Notes: a model not told the origin generated them from the letters alone. 64,000 nt of DNA from Pelosinus fermentans DSM 17108 (GCF_000271485.2 NZ_AKVN02000001.1:123501-187500); one strand, 5' to 3'. Counted from the first letter of the stretch, positions 1-8,968 are shown. Numbers and translations are program-made.

Positions 1-2
1 AT

Positions 3-113
3 GCATCAGCAATTGTTGTAGTCGAACTGATTGTAATTGGGTTAGCTGTCATCCTGCTTTCTACAAACATTTTCATCATCTCCGTTGATTTTTTATTAAA
101 GAAAACGCACTAA
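3..113 (+). CDS. C-terminal end of a membrane protein (partial)
   Basis: An open frame enters from the left edge and ends at TAA 111-113, giving 36 visible residues. It is one strongly hydrophobic stretch (about 28 residues of V, I, L, A and F) followed by a short basic tail ending KKTH. That looks like the last transmembrane segment and cytoplasmic tail of an inner-membrane protein such as a transporter permease, but too little is visible to name a family. It converges on livF, and its stop codon lies in the left arm of a shared inverted repeat. Confidence 0.45.
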   Translation, partial: ASAIVVVELIVIGLAVILLSTNIFIISVDFLLKKTH

Positions 114-199
114 AGATTCCATGTCAGAAATTATGAACAATACAATTTAGGAATTCACCTTTTGTCTTTCATAACACTGTCATTACTATCTTTAGTGCG
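106..199. terminator. Long inverted repeat between convergent genes, probable bidirectional terminator
   Basis: The 12-base arms at 106-117 and 188-199 are perfect reverse complements. The spacer contains a further TTATGAA/TTCATAA pairing, so the whole block could fold as one long interrupted hairpin. On the minus strand it is followed by a T-rich tail (TTTTCTTT), which suits termination after livF. The loop is unusually long for an intrinsic terminator. Confidence 0.45.
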
Positions 200-208
200 T
201 CTTATTGA

Positions 209-913
209 TTAACCACCCAAATAGGCTTTACGTATTTCTTCACTTGCAGCCAACTCTTTCGCATCGCCGGAAAGAGTGATACGTCCTGTTTCCAGTACAT
301 AAGCTCTATGGGCAATGGATAATGCCATATGAGCATTTTGTTCTACCAGCAAAACCGTAGTCCCGCTAGCATTAATTTCTTTAATAATAGAAAAAATTTC
401 TTTTACCAGCAATGGTGCAAGACCCATAGATGGCTCATCCAAGAGCAATAGCCGTGGACGGCTCATTAAGGCACGCCCCATAGCCAACATCTGCTGCTCA
501 CCGCCTGACAACGTACCGGCTAATTGACTGCGCCGTTCCGACAAGCGAGGGAACTTTACAAAGACATTCTCCATATCTTCCTGAATCCCTTTTTTGTCAT
601 TACGGATATAAGCACCTAACTCTAGATTTTCTAGAACAGACATATTCGCAAAAACCCTTCGGCCTTCCGGTACTTGAGAAATGCCAAGCTTTACAATATC
701 TTGAGCAACTACGCCAGCAATACTCTTTCCTTCAAAATTAATTTGACCTGCTTTCGGTTTTAACAATCCGGAAATCGTACGTAAAATAGTACTTTTACCA
801 GCACCATTCGCACCAATCAAGGTAACAATTTCCCCTTCATTTACCTCTGCACTAATACCTTTTAAGGCATGTATCGCACCATAATATACATCAATATTCT
901 CGATTTTTAACAT
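209..913 (-). CDS. livF: Branched-chain amino acid ABC transporter ATP-binding protein LivF
   Basis: The 234-residue cytoplasmic ATPase is one of the two nucleotide-binding subunits that power high-affinity uptake of branched-chain amino acids or related amides. Visible motifs are Walker A GANGAGKST at residues 34-42, the ABC signature LSGGEQQ near 134 and Walker B LLLLDEP near 155. Length matches the LivF family. The ATG follows AGGAGG with 7-base spacing. It is the last gene of livH-livM-livG-livF and starts on the base where livG stops, implying translational coupling. Substrate specificity cannot be read from the ATPase; Leu/Ile/Val is the family default. Confidence 0.93.
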   Translation of the reverse strand: MLKIENIDVYYGAIHALKGISAEVNEGEIVTLIGANGAGKSTILRTISGLLKPKAGQINFEGKSIAGVVAQDIVKLGISQVPEGRRVFANMSVLENLELGAYIRNDKKGIQEDMENVFVKFPRLSERRSQLAGTLSGGEQQMLAMGRALMSRPRLLLLDEPSMGLAPLLVKEIFSIIKEINASGTTVLLVEQNAHMALSIAHRAYVLETGRITLSGDAKELAASEEIRKAYLGG

Positions 914-1680
914 TATTCAACCTCCTCTCCGAGGTAGGCCTCAATAACCCGTGGGTTATTCTTGATTTCCTCAGGTGTTCCTTGAGCGATTATACTGCCG
1001 TATTCTAATACATAAATACGTTCACACACATTCATAACCAATTGCATGTCATGTTCTATTAATAAAATAGTTAAATCAAATTCGTCTTTTATCCATTTTA
1101 TCATTTGCATTAGTTGCTGAGTTTCCTGAGGATTCATGCCAGCCGCAGGTTCATCTAATAATAATAATTTAGGCTGAGCCGCTAGTGCTCTGGCAATTTC
1201 CAAACGCCGCTGCTCACCATAAGGTAAGTTTTTAGCAATTTCATCTTTTTTATCGCCTAATTTAAAAATTTCTAATAGCTTGATCGCTCTTTCTTCAATC
1301 TCTTTTTCTTCTTGATGGTATCTGCCCATACGCAAAACAGATTCTAATATTCCGTATTTCACATGAAAATGATACGCGATCTTAACATTATCTAACACGG
1401 ATAGTTCAGAAAAGAGGCGAATATTTTGGAAGGTTCTGGCTACCCCTTTTTGAGTGATCTGAAAAGGTTTAAGTCCAAGAATGCTTTTATCATCAAAATC
1501 AATTTCACCAGTTGTCGGTTGATATACACCCGTCAGTAAGTTAAAGGCGGTTGTTTTTCCTGCTCCATTAGGACCAATCAATCCAATTAACTCGCCTTTG
1601 CCAAGCTCGATGGAAAAATCGGATACGGCCTTAAGTCCGCCAAATACTTTGGAAAGTTTAGTTGCCTTGAGTATTGCCAC
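913..1680 (-). CDS. livG: Branched-chain amino acid ABC transporter ATP-binding protein LivG
   Basis: The second ATPase subunit has 255 residues and should heterodimerise with LivF under the LivHM permease. It shows Walker A GPNGAGKT at 36-43, the degenerate signature typical of LivG (LPYGEQRR) and Walker B LLLLDEP. The insertion with the charged segment around residues 110-130 is characteristic of LivG and absent from LivF. The start is GTG, preceded by GGGAGG. The first bases overlap the end of livM, so the two are translationally coupled. Confidence 0.93.
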   Translation of the reverse strand: MAILKATKLSKVFGGLKAVSDFSIELGKGELIGLIGPNGAGKTTAFNLLTGVYQPTTGEIDFDDKSILGLKPFQITQKGVARTFQNIRLFSELSVLDNVKIAYHFHVKYGILESVLRMGRYHQEEKEIEERAIKLLEIFKLGDKKDEIAKNLPYGEQRRLEIARALAAQPKLLLLDEPAAGMNPQETQQLMQMIKWIKDEFDLTILLIEHDMQLVMNVCERIYVLEYGSIIAQGTPEEIKNNPRVIEAYLGEEVE

Positions 1681-2617
1681 GCTTATTACCTCCCATCAAA
1701 CGGCCAAAGATTTTAAGGCTGATTTCCTTATTGCCAAATAATCCTTGGGGCCGATACAACATTAATACAATCAGCATTAATGAATAAATAATCATACGCC
1801 ACTCAGGATAGCTAGCTAAAGCTGCAGAAACAAAAGTCAATAATATAGCCGCAGTAATCGATCCACTAATACTACCTAAACCACCCAATACTACAATGGT
1901 CAAAATATCAAAAGACTTCATAAAAGTAAAGGATGCAGGGTGAGCGATATAAAAGTAATGAGAGAATAGGGTTCCTGCTACACCAGCAAAAGCAGCACCA
2001 ATCGTGAAAGCCATTACTTTATATTTTGTAGTATCAATTCCCATTGCCTCAGCTGCAATTTGATTCTCTCGAATCGAAATACACGCTCGGCCATGGGTAG
2101 AGTTAATGAAATTTCTAATAAAGAATACCGTGAAAACAGTGGCAAAGAATACCCACGTAAAGTTACTAAAACGAGGTATACCCATAAAACCAGATGCGCC
2201 GCCTACATAAGGAATATTCAAAATGGTAATTCGGATGATTTCTCCTAAGCCTAAGGTGGCAATGGCAAGATAATCGCCATCTAAACGCAATGTTGGTAAA
2301 CCAATTACAAATCCTAAGAAACCAGCAGCTGCTGCTCCACCTAAAATAGCAACAATAAAAGGCAATTGCAGTTTAACAGTGAGTACAGCGCCGAGATAAG
2401 CTCCCACCGCCATAAATCCTGCGTGACCGATAGAAAACTGACCTGTAAAACCATTAATAAGATTTAAGCTTACCGCCAGAATCACATTAATACAGATTAA
2501 AATTAAATTCAGCTCCCAAAACGGTCCAATAACATCTAACATAATCAAGCTTTGCACAACAGCATACAATGCTATACATGCCACTAACGACAGCAATTCC
2601 TTCTTATTTTTTCCCAT
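1658..2617 (-). CDS. livM: Branched-chain amino acid ABC transporter permease LivM
   Basis: A polytopic inner-membrane permease of about 319 residues with eight to ten hydrophobic segments. It carries the LivM hallmarks NGFTGQFSIGHAGFMAVGAY near the N-terminus and the EAA-like coupling region GRACISIRENQIAAEAMGI. It forms the translocation path with LivH. I place the start at the ATG at 2617, 8 bases after AGGTGG, rather than at the in-frame GTG at 2629 that lies inside that ribosome-binding site. The 3' end overlaps livG. Confidence 0.92.
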   Translation of the reverse strand: MGKNKKELLSLVACIALYAVVQSLIMLDVIGPFWELNLILICINVILAVSLNLINGFTGQFSIGHAGFMAVGAYLGAVLTVKLQLPFIVAILGGAAAAGFLGFVIGLPTLRLDGDYLAIATLGLGEIIRITILNIPYVGGASGFMGIPRFSNFTWVFFATVFTVFFIRNFINSTHGRACISIRENQIAAEAMGIDTTKYKVMAFTIGAAFAGVAGTLFSHYFYIAHPASFTFMKSFDILTIVVLGGLGSISGSITAAILLTFVSAALASYPEWRMIIYSLMLIVLMLYRPQGLFGNKEISLKIFGRLMGGNKRGNTQGN

Positions 2618-2629
2618 ATTATTTGCCAC

Positions 2630-3523
2630 CTACACTTTCTCACGAACGTTTTTACCCAATAAGCCAGAAGGCTTAAACAGTAAAATAATAATTAAAATGG
2701 CAAACGCTGCAGCATCACGGAAAGTGGATGAAATAAAGCCACTCACCATAGCTTCAATAACGCCCATTATAATACCACCAAGCATCGCCCCTGGAATCAC
2801 TCCAATGCCACCCAAAACAGCAGCTACGAATGCTTTAAGACCTGGCATAATGCCCATTAAAGGATCAATTGAATTATAATATACACCGACTAGCATGCCT
2901 GCTGCGGCCGCTAATGCAGAACCAATTGCAAAGGTCATGGAGATAACACGGTCAACATCAATACCCATTAATCGAGCCGCATCGGTATCAAAAGATACAG
3001 CACGCATCGCCTTACCGATTTTGGTACGTTGTACAACAAAAGTTAAAATAACCATTAACACTACGGATATTGCCAATATAATTACCTGCTGACTATTCAC
3101 TACAATATTGCCAAAGGTATAGACTTGAGAATCGAATAGCGCTGGAAACGTTCTCGGTTGCGGTGTAACAAGAAGCATCCCGCCATATTCTAATAATAAA
3201 GATACACCAATTGCCGTAATCAATATCGCAATTCTAGGTGCCTTTCGCAGTGGGCGGTAGGCCAACCGCTCAATTGTCATTCCAACTATGGCAGCCACTA
3301 CCATGGACACAATTAGCGCTGGGAAAAAAGAAAGTTTAAGCGTCGTTGTGGCAAAAAACGCTACATAAGCGCCTACCATATAAATATCACCATGCGCAAA
3401 ATTAATCAACTTAATAATTCCATACACCATTGTATAACCTAAAGCAATGAGTGCATAAATGCTGCCAAGAGATATACCATTTATTAATTGCTGTAAAAAT
3501 TGCTGAGTAATCGAGAAATCCAT
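2630..3523 (-). CDS. livH: Branched-chain amino acid ABC transporter permease LivH
   Basis: The 297-residue permease is first in the liv operon and spans the membrane about eight times. The N-terminal NGISLGSIYALIALGYTMVYGIIKLINFAHGDIYMVGAY-type region (residues about 15-53) and the coupling-loop sequence FDTDAARLMGID are diagnostic of LivH. The ATG is preceded by GTAGGAGGCGAAATC, a strong site. The operon promoter lies about 330 bases upstream (3852-3880), leaving a long untranslated leader. Confidence 0.93.
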   Translation of the reverse strand: MDFSITQQFLQQLINGISLGSIYALIALGYTMVYGIIKLINFAHGDIYMVGAYVAFFATTTLKLSFFPALIVSMVVAAIVGMTIERLAYRPLRKAPRIAILITAIGVSLLLEYGGMLLVTPQPRTFPALFDSQVYTFGNIVVNSQQVIILAISVVLMVILTFVVQRTKIGKAMRAVSFDTDAARLMGIDVDRVISMTFAIGSALAAAAGMLVGVYYNSIDPLMGIMPGLKAFVAAVLGGIGVIPGAMLGGIIMGVIEAMVSGFISSTFRDAAAFAILIIILLFKPSGLLGKNVREKV

Positions 3524-3851
3524 GATTTCGCCTCCTACATTTTTTTATTTCTAAGGGCTAAAGCGATGCCTTTTCCCTATATTTTTCACACGGGAGAAAC
3601 AACTGCAATAAAGTCTAATAGAGTCTATTTCAAAATTCCCATATACCTTTATTGTCCCTGTGCGTTTTCACTAAACATACGTCTTTGTACGTCTCGCTCA
3701 AATGCTCGTAAGGACTAGCATCTGGATATTTTAAAACAGCCTCTCAACAGGTTCTATGTGCTTTTTAATCCCACTTTAGAATCCCTCGTAACCCTCTTAG
3801 AATTTAACGCCTATCTTTTCTCTGCGGATATTCTCTTATAATATATACGTA

Positions 3852-3880
3852 ATTATAGATACATTGTCTTCTAGTGTCAA
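3852..3880 (-). promoter_or_regulatory. Consensus sigma-A promoter of livHMGF
   Basis: On the minus strand, TTGACA (3875-3880) and TATAAT (3852-3857) are separated by exactly 17 bases. Both hexamers are perfect. Transcription would start near 3845, giving a leader of about 320 bases before livH. Confidence 0.85.
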
Positions 3881-4255
3881 TACTTTTATCTTTTGATTTG
3901 TTGGTTAATCTCTTCCAAAAATACAAACACTTATTTACAGCACACTTTTATATATTTTTTTATACTAAAAACGTACCACTTTATACTTATGCAATAATCA
4001 TGCCATTTATGTTCTATGATCAATGCTTTGCGTCCTTTATTCCCCCGTAAGCGTTATTCCATAGGTTCTAACAAATAAGTTAATCTTTTTTCAAACGTTA
4101 TTAACTTCCAAAAAGCCTCTAGTGTTCATCAGATTTATCCTTATGGGCGGTTTTTTTCGTCTGTAATTTGACATATTCGTCAATTCATTGACAGTGCCAT
4201 TTCATACCTCTACTTTATATCTAAGCATTGATTTCTTTTCTTTTGCTTGCTAAAA

Positions 4256-4303
4256 AACCACAAAAGTACAATGCCACACCAGTAGCACTGTGCTTTTGTG
4301 GTT
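4256..4303 (-). terminator. Terminator of the first binding-protein gene
   Basis: Arms of 19 bases (4256-4274 and 4285-4303) match except at two positions, and one of those can form a G-U pair in RNA. On the minus strand the hairpin is followed by TTTTTT. It lies about 100 bases past the stop codon. Confidence 0.8.
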
Positions 4304-4402
4304 AATAAAACTAAGATTTATTCTCTTTCTTTCAGCAAGGGTAGCTCTGGGCTCCATCTTATGAATGTCAATATGCTGACGTTTATCGATCTTACATAAA
4401 CA

Positions 4403-5575
4403 TTAAGGGTTTATTTTTTCTTTAAACGTTTGCTTACCATCCTTCATTTCAATAATAACAGCACTTTTTACTGCATCATGAGTTTCATTCAACGTAATTA
4501 ACCCAGATACAGCATTATAGTCTTTTGTCTTTGCCAACTCATCTTTGATCTTGACAGTATCAACACCGTTGGCACGCTTAATGGACTCAATGACCATCAT
4601 CGTGGCATCATAAGCTAATGCAGCAAACGCATCTGGAGTTTCTTTATATTCTGCTTTATATGCATCAACAAAAGTTTTAATTGCTGGACTATTGTCATCT
4701 GGTGAGTAATGATTTGCAAAGAACGTATTATTCAGGGCTTGCGCTCCAGCGATTTCTGGAAGTTTGGCAGAATCCCAGCCATCACCACCGAGAAGCGGCA
4801 TAGTTAAGCCAATTTCTCGAGCCTGTTTCGCAATCATACCAACTTCCTGATAATAACCTGGTACAAAGACAACATCCACATTCGCAGCTTTAATTTTGGT
4901 TAATGTAGCTTTAAAATCCGTATCTTTTGCCAGATACGCTTCTTCTACTGCAACTATACCACCATTTTTAATAAAGGTTTCTTTAAAAAACTGCCCTAAG
5001 CCTTTAGCATAGTCACTGGAGTTATCAATATAAATTGCCGCAGTCTTAGCTTGTAAGGTTTTCGTAGCAAAGTTTGCCATTACTGAACCTTGGAAAGGAT
5101 CAATAAATGCTGCTCTGAATAAATAGTCCCGAACCTTATTAGTTGTAGGATCTACTGTCACTTTAGGATTGGATGCTGTTGGACTAATTGCTAAGACTTT
5201 ATTATCGTTATTGACTTGGGCACCAGCAATCACGCTAGAAGAAGCAATTGGTGCAATAACGGCTACAACTTTATCCTGAGTAATTAATTTCTGCATAGCA
5301 TTTGCAGCTTCTGCAGCTTCGCTCTTATTATCTGCAACTACTAAACTTAGCTGTTTACCTAGAACACCACCATTAGCGTTTACTTGTTTAATTGCTAAAT
5401 TTGCCCCATTGCTTGCAGATTTACCAAAAGTCGCATTACCACCAGTCATTTCTAAGTTGGCACCAAGTTTGATTACATTACTATCTTGCTTGCCACTGCA
5501 TCCTGCTGCCATTAAGCCCAGCATGGCAACAGCAATAAAGGTACTGATCCACTTACTTGTTTTTTTCATAAACAC
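4403..5575 (-). CDS. Branched-chain amino acid ABC transporter substrate-binding lipoprotein (copy 1)
   Basis: A Peripla_BP_6 (LivJ/LivK-like) lipoprotein of 390 residues that should capture substrate outside the membrane and deliver it to LivHM. It has a basic N-terminus, a hydrophobic signal segment and lipobox AAGC near residue 25. Two alpha/beta lobes follow, with family motifs such as IYIDNSSDYAKGLG and LLGGDGWDS. It ends in EMKDGKQTFKEKINP, a tail shared with the two copies upstream. The start is either the GTG at 5575 (5 bases from AGGAG) or the ATG at 5569 (11 bases). It has its own promoter and terminator. It is the most diverged of the three paralogues. Confidence 0.9.
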   Translation of the reverse strand: MFMKKTSKWISTFIAVAMLGLMAAGCSGKQDSNVIKLGANLEMTGGNATFGKSASNGANLAIKQVNANGGVLGKQLSLVVADNKSEAAEAANAMQKLITQDKVVAVIAPIASSSVIAGAQVNNDNKVLAISPTASNPKVTVDPTTNKVRDYLFRAAFIDPFQGSVMANFATKTLQAKTAAIYIDNSSDYAKGLGQFFKETFIKNGGIVAVEEAYLAKDTDFKATLTKIKAANVDVVFVPGYYQEVGMIAKQAREIGLTMPLLGGDGWDSAKLPEIAGAQALNNTFFANHYSPDDNSPAIKTFVDAYKAEYKETPDAFAALAYDATMMVIESIKRANGVDTVKIKDELAKTKDYNAVSGLITLNETHDAVKSAVIIEMKDGKQTFKEKINP

Positions 5576-5916
5576 AGATTCTCCTTTTAAATAATATGTA
5601 TTTTCTCCAATTTAAAAAAGTCCGTATCCACTGTTCGAAACGCGCCTTTGTCCTCCCCAGGCGAATATTCGTACTTGTCACATGCTGTATTATAGACATA
5701 TTGTGCTTTTCTGTCAATACTTATGGAGAGGACTTTTAAGAGTTTGTCCTCGCATGGTAGACGTTAACGATTTTTTTTAATAAATTTTATTAGAATCCAA
5801 CTATTTCCTTCGTTCTTGCGATAATAAATATCTTATAAATACAAAATAATCTCTTCATATTCCATTTTTAATCCATAAATATAAAAGAACTTGGCATCAG
5901 CCAAGTTCTTTTATAT
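5576..5916. other. Promoter and leader of binding protein copy 1, plus terminator of copy 2
   Basis: No gene is visible. The consensus promoter lies at 5689-5717 and the long palindromic terminator of the next gene occupies 5868-5927. The sequence between 5720 and 5865 is AT-rich with no recognisable structure. Confidence 0.6.
5689..5717 (-). promoter_or_regulatory. Consensus sigma-A promoter of binding protein copy 1
   Basis: TTGACA (5712-5717) and TATAAT (5689-5694) on the minus strand are 17 bases apart, both perfect. The leader to the start codon would be about 107 bases. Confidence 0.85.
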
Positions 5917-5927
5917 TTATGGATTAA
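5868..5927 (-). terminator. 28-bp-arm palindromic terminator containing the stop codon of copy 2
   Basis: The arms 5868-5895 and 5900-5927 are perfect reverse complements around the 4-base loop ATCA. The stop codon (5917-5919) and the last Asn-Pro codons of the binding-protein gene lie inside the right arm. A core GC stem (AAGAACTTGGC) is flanked by A/T-rich extensions, so U-rich sequence occurs on both strands. Confidence 0.85.
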
Positions 5928-7089
5928 TTTTTTCTTTAAAAGTTTGTTTACCATCTTTCATTTCGATAACAACACCGCTCTTAACCGGATCATGATTTGC
6001 ATCCAGAGTAATTACTCCTGTTACGACTTGCAGATCTTTGGTTTTTTCTAATGCATCTCTAATTTTATCAGGTTCCGTGCTGTTGGCCCGCTTAATCGCG
6101 TCAATAACCATCAAACCAGCATCATAACCTAATGCTGCTAAAGCATTTGGCTCTTGACCATATTCTTTTTTATAGGCTTCTACGAATTTTACAATACGAG
6201 GGTCTGTATCTTGTGAAGAGTAATGATTACTAAAGAACGTATTATTCATCGCCTCTGCCCCTGCAACTTCCACTACCTTAGGATCATCCCAGCCATCTGT
6301 ACCAATAAGAGGTATGGTAATTCCTAACTCACGAGCTTGCTTTGCTATTTTACCTACTTCTTCATAATAGGCAGGGATAAAGATAGTATCTGCATTCATT
6401 ACTTTTATCTTCGTTAACGTAGACTTAAAATCCTGGTCTTTTTGCAAGAAAGCTTCCTTGCCTACGACGACACCACCATTTTTAACAAACTGGGCCTCAA
6501 AAGATTCGGCCAGCCCCTTGGAATAATCCGAGCTATTATCAATGTAAATGACAGCTGTTTTTGCCTTTAATGATTTGCTGGCAAAGTTAGCCATTACAGT
6601 TCCTTGAAATGGATCTATGAAACAGCTGCGAAACGCATACGGTCTTACTTTACCATTATCCACAGTAATTTTCGAATTCGTACCCGTGGCTGTAATGACA
6701 GGAATTTTATTATCTTGTGATACCTGCAGGGTTGCCAATACATTAGAGCTGGCAACAGGTCCCATAACAAGAGGAACTTTGTCTTGGGTAATCAGTTTTG
6801 TGATTGCATTGGTAGCCTCAGAAGGTTCTGATTTATTATCGGCCAAGATTAACTTTATCTGCTTGCCAAGAACACCGCCTGATGCATTAGCTTCTTTAAA
6901 AGCTAGCTGAATACCATTTGTTGTCATCTTACCAAAGTTCGCAACTCCACCGGTTAACTCAAAATTTCCGCCAATTTTTATTTCTTTGGAATCATTCGCA
7001 GATGGAGTTGAACCACATCCTGCCAACATGAAACCGGACATGGCTACCGTAAGCAATAAACCAATGAATGAGAACCCTTTCTTTGCCAT
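5917..7089 (-). CDS. Branched-chain amino acid ABC transporter substrate-binding lipoprotein (copy 2)
   Basis: A second Peripla_BP_6 lipoprotein of 390 residues, with signal peptide and lipobox LAGC near residue 24. It is very close to copy 3 (shared blocks such as SLIGTDGWDDPK-type and NNTFFSNHYSSQD) and less close to copy 1. I choose the ATG at 7089, 7 bases after GGAGG; the upstream in-frame ATG at 7104 overlaps the ribosome-binding site. It is a single-gene unit with its own promoter and terminator. Paralogues of this kind usually widen the range of ligands feeding one permease; specificity is not deducible here. Confidence 0.9.
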   Translation of the reverse strand: MAKKGFSFIGLLLTVAMSGFMLAGCGSTPSANDSKEIKIGGNFELTGGVANFGKMTTNGIQLAFKEANASGGVLGKQIKLILADNKSEPSEATNAITKLITQDKVPLVMGPVASSNVLATLQVSQDNKIPVITATGTNSKITVDNGKVRPYAFRSCFIDPFQGTVMANFASKSLKAKTAVIYIDNSSDYSKGLAESFEAQFVKNGGVVVGKEAFLQKDQDFKSTLTKIKVMNADTIFIPAYYEEVGKIAKQARELGITIPLIGTDGWDDPKVVEVAGAEAMNNTFFSNHYSSQDTDPRIVKFVEAYKKEYGQEPNALAALGYDAGLMVIDAIKRANSTEPDKIRDALEKTKDLQVVTGVITLDANHDPVKSGVVIEMKDGKQTFKEKINP

Positions 7090-7104
7090 CATTATTCCTC
7101 CCAT

Positions 7105-7457
7105 ATTCTAACTTATAATAAGATCGGTACTGATAATTCCTACTATATATAACCCAAGGGCACCTACATGAAATACTTTTTAAAATTCTTTCAAAATAAG
7201 CTGTGCTTTTTTCCTGCCTCCTTATCAATTATGTTACACTTTACATTTTTATTAATACATCCTGTCAATAAGTACTCTACCAGAATATATTTGTGTATGT
7301 ATGATATTATATTTATTCCTAACTTTACTGTCAATACTTTTTTAATAGGACTTATGTTTAGAAATAGTCTTTTTAAATAATAGTTTAAGCAAGTGTGTTT
7401 TTCACCCATAAACAAACAAAAATGGACTCGGCTTAAGCCGAGTCCATTTTTGTTTGT
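7105..7457. other. Promoter and leader of binding protein copy 2, plus terminator of copy 3
   Basis: The consensus promoter is at 7306-7334, followed on the minus strand by an AT-rich leader of about 200 bases. The palindromic terminator of the next gene covers 7406-7463. Short open frames on both strands here lack ribosome-binding sites and family resemblance, so I see no gene. Confidence 0.6.
7306..7334 (-). promoter_or_regulatory. Consensus sigma-A promoter of binding protein copy 2
   Basis: Minus-strand TTGACA (7329-7334) and TATAAT (7306-7311) with 17-base spacing. Both hexamers are perfect, and the bases after the -35 (GTAAAG/GTAGGG) resemble those of copy 3. Confidence 0.85.
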
Positions 7458-7463
7458 TTATGG
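7406..7463 (-). terminator. 58-bp perfect palindrome acting as terminator of copy 3
   Basis: 7406-7434 and 7435-7463 are perfect reverse complements with no spacer. The stop codon of the binding-protein gene (7458-7460) lies in the right arm. The GC-rich core is flanked by A-rich and T-rich runs, so an RNA hairpin from the minus strand would be followed by U-rich sequence. Confidence 0.85.
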
Positions 7464-8630
7464 ATTAATTTTTTCTTTAAAGGTTTGCTTGCCATCTTTC
7501 ATTTCAATAACTACACCACTCTTAATTGGATCATGATTTGCATCCAGTGTGATTTTACCTGTTACCACTTGCAAATCCTTGACCTTTTCCAAGGCTTCTC
7601 TTATTTTTTCAGGTTCTGCGCTATTGGCTCTTTTTATAGAATCAACAACCATTAATGCAGCGTCATACCCTAATGCCGCAAAAGCGTTGGGCTCCTGTCC
7701 ATATTCTTTCTTATAGGCCTCTACAAATTTCACAATATTAGGATCCACATCTTGAGATGAATAATGATTACTAAAGAAGGTATTATTTAATGCCGCAGCA
7801 CCAGCAACCTCTGCTATTTTAGGATCATCCCATCCATCAGTACCAATGAAAGGTACTGAAATTCCCATCTCACGAGCTTGTTTTGCAATTTTACCTACTT
7901 CTTCATAATAGGCAGGAATGAAAATGGTCTCAGGGTTTAATGCTTTTATTTTGGTCAAAGTGGATTTGAAATCTTGGTCTTTCTGCAAAAATGCTTCTTT
8001 TCCAATAACAGTGCCACCATTTTTTACAAATTGGGCTTCAAAGGATTCTGCCAGATTTTTGGAATAATCTGAGCTGTTATCAATGTAAATGACAGCCGTT
8101 TTTGCGTTTAATGTTTTCGTTGCAAAATTAGCCATCACAACACCTTGGAATGGATCAATAAAACAGCTGCGGAAAACATACGGTCTTACTTTGCCATTGT
8201 CCACAGTAATTTTAGCATTTGTTCCTGTTGGAGTGATGACAGGAATTTTATTATCTTGCGCTACCTGCAATGCTGCTATTGCATTGGAGCTAGTAATAGG
8301 TCCCATGATAAGGGAAACTTTATCTTGTGTGATTAATTTTGTCATTGCATTGGTCGCTTCAGATGCTTCTGACTTATTATCAGCTTGAATAACTTTAATC
8401 TGCTTACCCAGAACTCCCCCAGCAGCGTTGACTTCCTTAAATGCTAATTGGATTCCATTAAAAGCCGATTTACCATAATTGGCAACACTACCGGTCATTT
8501 CAATATTCGCACCTATTCTTATTTCCTTAGAGTCCGAAGCTGATGGAGTGGAACTACATCCTGCAACCATCAATCCCAACATAGCCACTGCCACTATTAA
8601 AGCAGTGAAAGATATTCCTTTTCTTGACAT
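7458..8630 (-). CDS. Branched-chain amino acid ABC transporter substrate-binding lipoprotein (copy 3)
   Basis: A third Peripla_BP_6 lipoprotein of 390 residues with signal peptide and lipobox VAGC. It is nearly collinear with copy 2, including the EMKDGKQTFKEKINP tail, which indicates a recent duplication. The ATG at 8630 follows GGGAGGAATTATC and is preferred to the in-frame ATG at 8645 that forms part of that site. Its promoter is at 8862-8890 and its terminator is the palindrome at the stop codon. Confidence 0.9.
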   Translation of the reverse strand: MSRKGISFTALIVAVAMLGLMVAGCSSTPSASDSKEIRIGANIEMTGSVANYGKSAFNGIQLAFKEVNAAGGVLGKQIKVIQADNKSEASEATNAMTKLITQDKVSLIMGPITSSNAIAALQVAQDNKIPVITPTGTNAKITVDNGKVRPYVFRSCFIDPFQGVVMANFATKTLNAKTAVIYIDNSSDYSKNLAESFEAQFVKNGGTVIGKEAFLQKDQDFKSTLTKIKALNPETIFIPAYYEEVGKIAKQAREMGISVPFIGTDGWDDPKIAEVAGAAALNNTFFSNHYSSQDVDPNIVKFVEAYKKEYGQEPNAFAALGYDAALMVVDSIKRANSAEPEKIREALEKVKDLQVVTGKITLDANHDPIKSGVVIEMKDGKQTFKEKINP

Positions 8631-8861
8631 GATAATTCCTCCCATTCTTTAATGATTTGATAAGAGTCTTATACTTTTTGCTTTAACCGTACAAAACAAA
8701 AAATACTCTGCTCTCAGCTCCTCTTAGATAAAAAAACGCCTTTTAAATACTATAGCAGCTATCTTTTCTGATTTTTCATCCATTTCATTACACTTTTACA
8801 TCTTTTTAATGGACATTTTTCAAAAAAGTACACAACTGCAACATATTTGTATCTGTAGGCT

Positions 8862-8890
8862 ATTATATTTACTTCGTTCCCTACTGTCAA
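8862..8890 (-). promoter_or_regulatory. Consensus sigma-A promoter of binding protein copy 3
   Basis: Minus-strand TTGACA (8885-8890) and TATAAT (8862-8867), 17 bases apart, both perfect. Confidence 0.85.
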
Positions 8891-8968
8891 GGCTTTTGTT
8901 AGTTTTTTTTATTACTTCATAAACGTATGTCTCTTGATATTGTACATTCGCTTTTTCTGCAAAAAAGA

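Larger units (their letters stand above)
3524..4402. other. Long intergenic region holding the livH leader and promoter and the 3' end of the first binding-protein gene
   Basis: No credible gene is visible in these 879 bases. The part next to livH (3524-3845) is the transcribed leader, and the promoter is at 3852-3880. 4256-4303 holds the terminator of the binding-protein gene starting at 5575. The remaining 3881-4255 is AT-rich with stops in every frame and no structure I can support. The short open frame antisense at the livH start lacks a ribosome-binding site. Confidence 0.6.

Noticed and set aside
3500..3718. Plus-strand frame of 72 codons overlapping the livH start
   Set aside because: No ribosome-binding site, and it is antisense to the livH leader.
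4109..4160. Possible terminator with a T7 run after a GGCGG segment
   Set aside because: The candidate stem pairs only over three or four bases, too weak to support.
6992..7228. Minus-strand frame of 78 codons at the 5' end of binding protein copy 2
   Set aside because: It overlaps the signal peptide region in another frame and has no family resemblance.
7168..7415. Overlapping 70-74-codon frames on both strands upstream of binding protein copy 2
   Set aside because: They sit on the promoter, leader and palindromic terminator, lack ribosome-binding sites and resemble no family.
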